Positions 6,640-11,418 of a DNA stretch of 11,418 nt are shown in pieces. Within the stretch, counting starts at the first letter, position 1, and each line of letters opens with the position of its first letter. Under the pieces are notes generated by a model, which was not told where the DNA came from, made no database searches, and saw only the letters and a list, made by a program, of their open reading frames with translations. Origin of the DNA: GCA-2746235 sp049609225 (GTDB lineage Bacteria > Planctomycetota > UBA1135); contig JBMYYH010000099.1 of assembly GCA_049609225.1 (NCBI GenBank), positions 1 through 11,418 of the forward strand. Direction: 5' to 3'. Made by a program: the position numbers and the translations under genes.

Positions 6640-8610
6640 CGAGCCTCTCATCTTCGGATGGGAGGCTCGTTCTTTTTTTACTGCCTGGGCCTGACGCCGC
6701 TCCTGTTCTTGGATCTGCTCCTGGTCTCCCCAGGCGTGCGCATCGGAGCTGCTGGAGCAAGCGTCTTGCTTCTGCCCATCGTCCTATTGCTCGGTGGCTT
6801 ACTGCTCTGCACCCGACGCCTCTGGGACCTGGCGATTCCTTCGCAATTACGCGGCACCGCAATGGCGAAGTGCGCCCTGGGATTGAGCTTCTCGATTGCC
6901 GCTGCCTTGCCGATCTTGATGCCCATTCGGTTCCAGTGGCTCTACTTGAATCGGGTCCACTGGAACCTGCTGTTCCAGATCGTTGCCATGTTGATGGCTT
7001 ATGTCACCCTGATGCGATTCCTGCCCAAATGGAATCCGCCGCGGCACGCAGGGCGATGGTTCCTGATCCTCGGCATCCTGCAGGTTGGTCTTGCCAGTGT
7101 CGTCGAGACCATGGATCGCACTGCACTGCATCGCAATAGTGGCATCGGCAGTCTGGAGGATGTCGCGGAGCACACGCAGGCAGCGCCGGCCACCTTGGAA
7201 GCAACAGCAAGGGAACGACCGCATGTCGTCCTTCTGGTGCTTGATACCTTGCGCTACGACACCCTCCTCGAGACTTGGCAAGGCGAACAGCATTTTCCGC
7301 AACTGGATGCCTACCTAGCCGAAGGAACGCATTTTGAGCGCAGCTATGCCGGCTGCAACGTGACACCCGGCGGACATTCCACCTTGTTCACCGGGCTTTA
7401 TCCGCATGAGACCGGCACTCTTTCCTTTGGCATGGTGAAGTTGGCGCCGAGCTTCCTCAGTGTCGCCGAGTTCTTGCGCAGTCGGGGTTACCGCACGGGG
7501 GCAGCCGTCGCCAACTCGCGTATCAGCGGACGGTACGGCTTTGGCCAAGGATTCGAGATCTATAACGACACCCTGGTCAATCCGATCATCGACTTCAAGT
7601 CCGTCGGCGATCGCATTGCTGCATCACATTTGATGCGGGCGGTGGGTGCGCGCGTCACGCGTAAGGCTGTGGGTGCGGTCTTCGCCAGTCTGCAGTGGCG
7701 TTACGGGGATCCACCGGCCATGGAAACCACGGACGCAGCTCTCAAGGTTTTGGCTGACCTCGAGCGGCAGGAAGAGGACCCCGCCTTCCTATTCGTGAAC
7801 TACCGCGACCCGCATTCGCCCTACACCACCGACCAGAGTTACATCGACGCCTTTGGTCCCGGCTATCGCAGCCGCGGACTTGAGGGAGTGCGGAAGGATG
7901 TGATTGCCTTCTCGACCCGCCTGAAGCGCATCAAGGATGACCTCCAAAATGGCGTCGATCGTTCCGCGGACATGCGTTGGCTGCAGGAGGTCTATCGGGA
8001 GCAATGCTTGGAGCTCGACGAGGGCGTGGTTGCCCTGCTGCGAGGCTTGGAAGAGACTGGAATCCGTCGGGACAATACCTTGTTGATCGTGACCTCCGAC
8101 CACGGCGAACAACTTGGCGAGCATGGAGCCTTCCATCATGGTTCCTCCCTCTACGACGAAGAGGTGCGCGTGCCATTGGTCGTCATGGGGCCTGGTTTCG
8201 ATGCCGAGAAGGTGCAGACCCCTGTAAGCGGTGCCGATTTCCTTGCCACCGTTGCTACCACCCTTGGGGTACCCGCCGAAGACTTACCGCCGACTTCCGG
8301 GGTGCCCTGGCAAGCCCCGCAACGCGATCGTTATCTCGTCTTCGAGCATGGCCAATACCGAGGCTTCCTGTTCAACGATTACAAGATGCTGGCGGTGGAT
8401 CGCGATGGCGCGCTGCAGTGGACCGACGCCTACGACCTCAGCGAGGATCCTCTGGAGACTCAGAACCTCATCGACAGTGGCTTGGCTTGGGTCGATGCCT
8501 GGATCGAGAACCCTCCCTTGCAGTCCTCCGAAGACGCGGAAGCCCTGGTCGACGGAGATGGCAGTATCGACCTCGCTGCCCTCGGCTACGCAGACGAGGC
8601 CGGCCACTAG
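6625..8610 (+). CDS. Membrane-anchored alkaline phosphatase/sulfatase-superfamily protein, Thr nucleophile
   Basis: A 661-residue protein. Residues 1-165 hold about five hydrophobic segments (~16-35, 43-62, 82-100, 113-133, 144-161), and Arg/Lys-rich loops after the second and fourth suggest N-in, with the catalytic domain outside the membrane. The domain starts with VVLLVLDTLRYD (metal ligand Asp207). It continues with TPGGHSTLFTGLYPHETG, where Thr247 occupies the nucleophile position, then TSDHGEQLGEHG (Asp492, His493) and a Phe-His-His segment of the usual sulfatase fold. There is no CxPxR formylglycine motif, so it is unlikely to be a true sulfatase. Phosphatase, phosphodiesterase or phospho-group transferase (LTA-synthase/EptA-like) activity on an envelope substrate is more likely. 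The start may be ATG 6625 or ATG 6658, with no ribosome binding site for either. The terminator stem spans 6658. Positive-inside topology needs the first segment, so a later start is disfavoured. Confidence 0.85.
   Translation: MSCTNRASHLRMGGSFFFYCLGLTPLLFLDLLLVSPGVRIGAAGASVLLLPIVLLLGGLLLCTRRLWDLAIPSQLRGTAMAKCALGLSFSIAAALPILMPIRFQWLYLNRVHWNLLFQIVAMLMAYVTLMRFLPKWNPPRHAGRWFLILGILQVGLASVVETMDRTALHRNSGIGSLEDVAEHTQAAPATLEATARERPHVVLLVLDTLRYDTLLETWQGEQHFPQLDAYLAEGTHFERSYAGCNVTPGGHSTLFTGLYPHETGTLSFGMVKLAPSFLSVAEFLRSRGYRTGAAVANSRISGRYGFGQGFEIYNDTLVNPIIDFKSVGDRIAASHLMRAVGARVTRKAVGAVFASLQWRYGDPPAMETTDAALKVLADLERQEEDPAFLFVNYRDPHSPYTTDQSYIDAFGPGYRSRGLEGVRKDVIAFSTRLKRIKDDLQNGVDRSADMRWLQEVYREQCLELDEGVVALLRGLEETGIRRDNTLLIVTSDHGEQLGEHGAFHHGSSLYDEEVRVPLVVMGPGFDAEKVQTPVSGADFLATVATTLGVPAEDLPPTSGVPWQAPQRDRYLVFEHGQYRGFLFNDYKMLAVDRDGALQWTDAYDLSEDPLETQNLIDSGLAWVDAWIENPPLQSSEDAEALVDGDGSIDLAALGYADEAGH
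6640..6679 (+). terminator. Strong intrinsic terminator overlapping the next gene's first codons
   Basis: Bases 6640-6652 pair with 6657-6669 over 13 positions (one G-T wobble). The loop is TTCG closed by C-G, the extra-stable cUUCGg tetraloop. It is followed by TTC and seven T (6673-6679). The orientation fits plus-strand transcripts only. It lies after ileS but also inside the open reading frame of the downstream membrane protein, over both of its plausible ATG starts' early codons. Confidence 0.85.
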
Positions 8611-8643
8611 GCGCAGCAGCGAAATCGCGCTCGGAATCAGAGG

Positions 8644-8679
8644 GGAATCCCCGGATTGGTTGAATCGGCGGGGGATTCC
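8644..8679. repeat. 9-bp inverted repeat spanning the promoter of the L,D-transpeptidase gene
   Basis: GGAATCCCC (8644-8652) and GGGGATTCC (8671-8679) are exact reverse complements, separated by 18 bases that contain a smaller GATT/AATC pair. The repeat lies in the 86-base gap between the phosphatase-like gene and the lipoprotein gene. The proposed -35 falls in its loop and the right arm falls in the -35/-10 spacer. It could be a repressor operator or an RNA hairpin at the end of the upstream transcript. There is no T tract, so it is not a classical terminator. Confidence 0.5.
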
Positions 8680-8688
8680 GGGCAGAAT
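8660..8688 (+). promoter_or_regulatory. Probable promoter of the L,D-transpeptidase lipoprotein gene
   Basis: TTGAAT (8660-8665) and CAGAAT (8683-8688) are separated by 17 bases. The -10 match is moderate (four of six). It ends 8 bases before the ATG at 8697, so the transcript would have essentially no 5' leader, as proposed for ileS. No Shine-Dalgarno sequence is visible. Confidence 0.4.
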
Positions 8689-8696
8689 GGCTAGCC

Positions 8697-9926
8697 ATGG
8701 TTCGCCCCTTCGTTTTTGCTATTTGCCCTCTGCTGCTCGTCGCATGCGGGGGTGAGGAGAAGTCCAGTACTTCCGGAGACGTGGTTCTCCTGTCCTTGGA
8801 TGATCCCGTGGTTGAGGAAGAGACCTCTTCGAAAGATTCCGTAGCCGCCGTTCCCACGGAGGCGGACCTCCAGGCGCATCAAGGAGAGGGCAAGCCCGAG
8901 CCGGCCTCCGCGGAGCCCGTAAAACTAGATGTGGACCGCGCCCTGGCCTTGCTCAATGATTGGCATCGGGCCTCCACCGATGATCGTTTCGAGGTCGAGC
9001 GGGGTGCGTCCACCGCTGCAGCCGGCCTGCGTTCCCTTGGCCGCGTATGGAGTGGGGAGGCCGATGCCTATCGCTCCAGCCTGCGCACCTCCACCGAAGG
9101 CACTTTCGGCGCCGATTTCGCGAACTATGCCGATGCCTGGGCCGAGAAAGGAGCACCTGGCCTGCAGTCCGCTCTCAGTCGGGGCGCCGTCGGCAGCATT
9201 GCCCACCTGGTTTGGACCGACGTCCTCGCCGAGACCGCTCTCGCCACCGATGATTACCGCACCGCCGGCAACGCCCTGGGAACCCTGAGTTCCGGCATGT
9301 TGGCTTCCGGCTACAGCCGCGAACGCATTCTGGAGCTCCAGCCCCGCATCGCCCTGGTCGGACGCAACTCCAGCGCCTTCTTGGAGTCGCAGGATTACGT
9401 CGTGCCGAGTGGGGGAAGCTATTGGGCTATGTGCAGGGATCTGCGCAAACAGGGCCTTCTGGTCAATCAGGGTTGGATTGCCGATTTCAACCACAAGCGC
9501 AACTACAACCTTGGTGCCGGCGAGACCCTGAAGATTCCGCAGGCCAAGCTGAGTGTGGCGGCCTGGCGTGGCGATCGCGTCATGATTCTTTATGCCGACG
9601 GCATCCCAATCCGCTTGTTTGCCGTCTCGATGGGGCGCGAAGGTGAACCTACCCCGTTGGGCACCTTCACCCTGGATATCTGTGAGAAGGAGCCGGTCTA
9701 CTATCCGCCGGGAGGCCAGCCGGTGCCTTATGGCAACCCCGACAATCCTCTGGGGGAGCGCTGGATGGGCTTTCAGGAGGATCGCCAATACGGCATCCAC
9801 GGAACCAACTCCGAGGACACCATCGGTTCCTATGAATCTGGTGGCTGCATCCGCATGCACAACGCCGAGGTCATCGATCTGTTCGACTACCTCTGCAAAG
9901 GCATTTCCGTAACAATCTCGGCCTAA
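8697..9926 (+). CDS. Lipoprotein with LysM-like and L,D-transpeptidase (YkuD) domains
   Basis: A 409-residue envelope protein. The N-terminus is a lipoprotein signal with lipobox Leu14-Val15-Ala16-Cys17. Gly-Gly follows, with no Asp at +2, so retention in the inner membrane is not indicated. Next come an acidic, Ser-rich linker (~20-75), then an Ala/Leu-rich helical region (~80-225) without a recognised domain. YVVPSGGSYWAMCRDL (~233-248) to LKIPQAKL (~277-284) reads as a LysM-like peptidoglycan-binding unit. The C-terminal YkuD domain contains a GIHGTN stretch (His368) and SGGCIRM (Ser381 to Met387, nucleophile Cys384). L,D-transpeptidases make 3-3 peptidoglycan cross-links or attach proteins to the wall. 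The usual SHGC box here reads SGGC. The start is the only ATG before the signal peptide. The gene's stop overlaps that of the convergent epimerase gene by 4 bases. Confidence 0.92.
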   Translation: MVRPFVFAICPLLLVACGGEEKSSTSGDVVLLSLDDPVVEEETSSKDSVAAVPTEADLQAHQGEGKPEPASAEPVKLDVDRALALLNDWHRASTDDRFEVERGASTAAAGLRSLGRVWSGEADAYRSSLRTSTEGTFGADFANYADAWAEKGAPGLQSALSRGAVGSIAHLVWTDVLAETALATDDYRTAGNALGTLSSGMLASGYSRERILELQPRIALVGRNSSAFLESQDYVVPSGGSYWAMCRDLRKQGLLVNQGWIADFNHKRNYNLGAGETLKIPQAKLSVAAWRGDRVMILYADGIPIRLFAVSMGREGEPTPLGTFTLDICEKEPVYYPPGGQPVPYGNPDNPLGERWMGFQEDRQYGIHGTNSEDTIGSYESGGCIRMHNAEVIDLFDYLCKGISVTISA

Positions 9927-10648
9927 GCGCCGGTTTCGAAGTGCTGGCCACGTGCCAGCCAGGCATCGGCGATTTCCTGGCGGACGCCGATGCCTGCGAC
10001 CAACACCTCTCCTGTGTGGGAGGGGCCATCCGCCAGGGAGAACCCGGCTTTTGCGGCGACGAAGCTGAGGGTCCAAGTCGCCTTGATGGCGCGGCCAAGC
10101 GCTTGGCCCGTGGTGCAATCCAGGCCACTAGGGCAATCCACCGCAAGGATCGGAGCACCACTTTCGAGCCAGGGAGCGAGGGAACTGAGCTGCTCTTCCT
10201 CCATGGCACGCGTAAGGCCGACGCCAAACAGTGCATCGACCACGATATCTGGGGTGGGAATGCCCTTTATCTCCCCTCCAGGCTCGATCTTTTTGACCTC
10301 TCCGCCGAGGTTTTGGAAGACCTTTAGCTGCATCGCTAGCAAGCCATCTGCGGGCCCTTCTCCATAGGGGAGATACACGATGACCCGTGTTTGTGGCCTT
10401 CCAAGCAGCAAACGGGCTGCAGCGACGCCATCGGCACCGTTGTTTCCAGGCCCACAGAGAAAGGCAACAATTTCCCCATCGCCTTGGTTAAGCCGTGATT
10501 CCAGGAAGCCGCAAAGAGAGTTCGCTGCCTCTTCCATGAGGACAGCGGCGGGAAGGCCAAGATCCTGCAGGGCGCGATCAAAGGCTTGGCAGGCCAAGGT
10601 GTCCCATAGGGAAGGTGAGGGCTTGGAGAAGGAATTCACAGGAACCAT
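9923..10648 (-). CDS. nnrE: NAD(P)H-hydrate epimerase (YjeF N-terminal domain)
   Basis: A 241-residue cytoplasmic repair enzyme that interconverts the R and S forms of hydrated NAD(P)H (NAD(P)HX) so that a dehydratase can restore NAD(P)H. Motifs seen: AFDRALQDLGLPAAVLMEEAA (residues ~22-42, where families usually read LMExAG), CGPGNNGADG (65-74, usually GxGNNGGDG), DALFGVG (138-144) and DCPSGLD (171-177), the core of the YjeF_N fold, followed by FVAAKAGF and GEVLVAGIGV. It is a single-domain form. The ADP/ATP-dependent dehydratase domain that is fused in E. coli NnrD is absent and should be encoded elsewhere. The ATG at 10648 is the only upstream in-frame start consistent with the family. It is read divergently from the rRNA operon, with the rRNA P1 -35 box only 20 bases away. 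No clear ribosome binding site or -10 is seen. Confidence 0.92.
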   Translation of the reverse strand: MVPVNSFSKPSPSLWDTLACQAFDRALQDLGLPAAVLMEEAANSLCGFLESRLNQGDGEIVAFLCGPGNNGADGVAAARLLLGRPQTRVIVYLPYGEGPADGLLAMQLKVFQNLGGEVKKIEPGGEIKGIPTPDIVVDALFGVGLTRAMEEEQLSSLAPWLESGAPILAVDCPSGLDCTTGQALGRAIKATWTLSFVAAKAGFSLADGPSHTGEVLVAGIGVRQEIADAWLARGQHFETGA

Positions 10649-10668
10649 GAAAAAAGTCTCAGGACCGG

Positions 10669-10696
10669 TTGACGGGCCCTTCTAGGGCTCTAGAAT
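10669..10696 (+). promoter_or_regulatory. rRNA promoter P1
   Basis: TTGACG (10669-10674), a 16-base spacer, then TAGAAT (10691-10696). A GC-rich discriminator follows, with CGGCCGC at 10700-10706. An A-tract at 10650-10655 lies upstream in UP-element territory, inside the start of the divergent epimerase gene. GC-rich discriminators are characteristic of stringently controlled rRNA promoters. Confidence 0.8.
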
Positions 10697-10707
10697 ATCC
10701 GGCCGCT

Positions 10708-10749
10708 CAACGAGGAAGGCTCAGAAATGAGTTCTCGTTGCTGCTCTCT
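10708..10749 (+). promoter_or_regulatory. Nut-like module 1: hairpin plus GCTCTCT box after P1
   Basis: CAACGAGGA (10708-10716) pairs with TTCTCGTTG (10732-10740). Inside, CTCA (10720-10723) pairs with TGAG (10728-10731) around a GAAA tetraloop. GCTCTCT at 10743-10749 follows within 2 bases. The order hairpin (boxB-like) then boxA-like sequence is that of rRNA antitermination sites. The boxA match is partial (E. coli rrn boxA begins TGCTCTTT). Confidence 0.5.
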
Positions 10750-10759
10750 AGCTCAGAAA

Positions 10760-10773
10760 AAACTTCGAAGTTT
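10760..10773. repeat. 14-base perfect palindrome between P1 and P2
   Basis: AAACTTCGAAGTTT is its own reverse complement and ends 13 bases before the P2 -35 box. It could be a protein-binding site or a short hairpin with a TTCG-like loop. I see no partner site and cannot assign a function. Confidence 0.4.
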
Positions 10774-10786
10774 CGCCCCCAAGGGG

Positions 10787-10814
10787 TTGACAGCAAGGAG
10801 TTAAGAGCTAAGAT
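10787..10814 (+). promoter_or_regulatory. rRNA promoter P2
   Basis: TTGACA (10787-10792, perfect -35), a 16-base spacer, then TAAGAT (10809-10814). The discriminator again holds CGGCCGC (10818-10824). P2 lies exactly 118 bases downstream of P1, with the same spacer length, which supports a tandem P1-P2 rRNA promoter. Confidence 0.8.
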
Positions 10815-10839
10815 ACTCGGCCGCCATTCGCGCGGGTCT

Positions 10840-10854
10840 AGGACTAAAAGTCCT
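10840..10854 (+). other. Leader hairpin downstream of P2
   Basis: AGGACT (10840-10845) and AGTCCT (10849-10854) pair around an AAA loop. CGCG sequences flank it (about 10829-10834 and near 10862-10867) and could close a longer stem. It is part of the rRNA leader; a processing or folding role is inferred. Confidence 0.4.
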
Positions 10855-10878
10855 GGGCGAAACGCGAAAGGCCAGTGA

Positions 10879-10907
10879 ACGGGCTTCTGCCCGTCGCTCT
10901 CTGAAAA
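10879..10907 (+). promoter_or_regulatory. Nut-like module 2: boxB-like hairpin and boxA
   Basis: ACGGGC (10879-10884) pairs with GCCCGT (10889-10894) around TTCT. One base later comes GCTCTCTGAAAA (10896-10907), close to the boxA sequences (GCTCTTTgAAAA/TGCTCTTTAACA) of bacterial rRNA leaders that recruit NusB/NusE. It is the better of the two boxA candidates in this leader. Confidence 0.6.
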
Positions 10908-10966
10908 TAAGGATGACCCTGTCGTGCAAAATAATTTGAGTACGAATTGGAAGTCAGGAAAACCCA

Positions 10967-10984
10967 GGTCGACTTCGGTCGGCC
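10967..10984 (+). other. Stem-loop just before 16S rRNA
   Basis: GGTCGAC (10967-10973) pairs with GTCGGCC (10978-10984), seven pairs with one wobble, around a cUUCGg tetraloop. It lies about 8 bases before the expected mature 16S 5' end. It is probably involved in folding or processing of the precursor. The main RNase III stem would need the 3' side, which is outside the window. Confidence 0.45.
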
Positions 10985-10992
10985 GACAATCA

Positions 10993-11418
10993 AAAGTGAA
11001 GGGTTTGATCCTGGCTCAGAGTGAACGCTAGCGGCGTGGATTAGGCATGCAAGTCGAGCGCGAAAGGATGATGAAGGATTCTTCGGATGACTGATTCGCT
11101 GAGTAGAGCGGCGCAAGGGTGAGTAATACATGGCTAACGTGCCTCCAACACTGGAATAACAACTGGAAACGGTTGCTAATGCCGGATAGTTTCAATCCAC
11201 CACATGATGGATTGAATAAAGGTGGGGATCCCTTCGGGGACCTTCTGGTTGGAGAGCGGGTCATGGGCTATCAGCTTGTTGGTGAGGTAAAGGCTCACCA
11301 AGGCTATGACGGCTAGGCGGTCTGAGAGGATGGCCGCCCACATCGGGACTGAGACACTGCCCGGACTCCTACGGGAGGCTGCAGTCGAGAATCTTCCGCA
11401 ATGGGCGAAAGCCTGACG
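10993..11418 (+). rRNA. rrs: 16S ribosomal RNA, 5' part (truncated by window end)
   Basis: The conserved start AGGGTTTGATCCTGGCTCAG (11000-11019) aligns with E. coli positions 8-27, which places the mature 5' end near 10993. Further landmarks are GGATTAGGCATGCAAGTCGA, GGGTGAGTAATACATGGCTAA, GGGACTGAGACACTGCCC and ACTCCTACGGGAGGCTGC (11365-11382). GCAGTCGAGAATCTTCCGCA and a GGGCGAAAGCCTGACG ending follow. The GGATTAGGCATGCAA and GGCTGCAGTCGAGAATC variants are typical of Planctomycetota and relatives. About 426 of ~1,500 bases are present. Two promoters and antitermination-like boxes lie upstream. Linkage to 23S cannot be judged here. Confidence 0.98.

Noticed and set aside
6490..6680. Identification of the hairpin region as 6S RNA, SRP RNA or tmRNA
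   Set aside because: The size is roughly compatible with 6S, and 5' and 3' parts show weak complementarity. However, no diagnostic motif of 6S, SRP or tmRNA is visible, and local hairpins compete with a rod-like fold.
8925..10118. 397-codon minus-strand frame across the lipoprotein and epimerase genes
   Set aside because: It overlaps two well-supported genes. The composition is that of a shadow frame and no domain is recognised.
10669..10878. 69-codon plus-strand frame in the rRNA leader
   Set aside because: It covers two promoters and leader hairpins, and the product is low-complexity basic sequence. It is better explained as rRNA leader.
10880..10992. tRNA gene in the rRNA leader
   Set aside because: No cloverleaf, T-loop GTTCGANTC or acceptor pairing could be found. 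The hairpins fit leader elements better.
1..11418. Mobile element, CRISPR array, toxin-antitoxin or defence system
   Set aside because: There are no transposase or integrase motifs, no regularly spaced direct repeats and no small gene pairs of those kinds. Composition is uniform by eye.

Overview
The window (about 11.4 kb, GC-rich by eye) looks like chromosome from a member of the Planctomycetota or a closely related PVC lineage. The best evidence is the 16S rRNA 5' end at the right edge. It carries GGCGTGGATTAGGCATGCAA near the 5' end and GGCTGCAGTCGAGAATC after the 338 region, both typical of planctomycetes. The type-2 isoleucyl-tRNA synthetase and the scarcity of Shine-Dalgarno sites fit that placement. 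Genus or class cannot be read from this fragment.

Layout, left to right. (1) A plus-strand run of three tightly packed genes: a 5'-truncated aldehyde dehydrogenase, a 293-residue catalytically dead aldehyde dehydrogenase-like partner (ATGA overlap), and a GNAT acetyltransferase. The first two correspond to the two halves of the bifunctional-looking ALDH16 protein. (2) A convergent NAD-dependent sirtuin deacylase whose stop codon interlocks with that of the acetyltransferase. (3) Divergent from it, ileS, whose isoleucyl-tRNA synthetase has a swapped GXHH signature. Its likely -10 box sits so close to the ATG that the mRNA is probably leaderless. (4) A 160-base hairpin-rich stretch ending in a very strong intrinsic terminator. 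The terminator lies over the first codons of (5) a membrane-anchored alkaline-phosphatase/sulfatase-superfamily protein with a threonine nucleophile. (6) A lipoprotein with LysM-like and L,D-transpeptidase domains, overlapping by 4 bases at its 3' end with (7) a convergent NAD(P)HX epimerase gene. (8) An rRNA leader with two promoters, each followed by a hairpin and a GCTCTCT box (nut-like antitermination modules), then the first ~426 bases of 16S rRNA.

Most of the window is housekeeping: translation (ileS, 16S), NAD cofactor use and repair (ALDH, sirtuin, epimerase), and envelope functions (phosphatase-like protein, L,D-transpeptidase). I see no mobile element, CRISPR array, phage gene or tRNA. 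The less ordinary signals are the terminator inside a coding start, the duplicated rRNA promoter modules, the unfused ALDH16 pair, and altered active-site motifs in IleRS and the L,D-transpeptidase.
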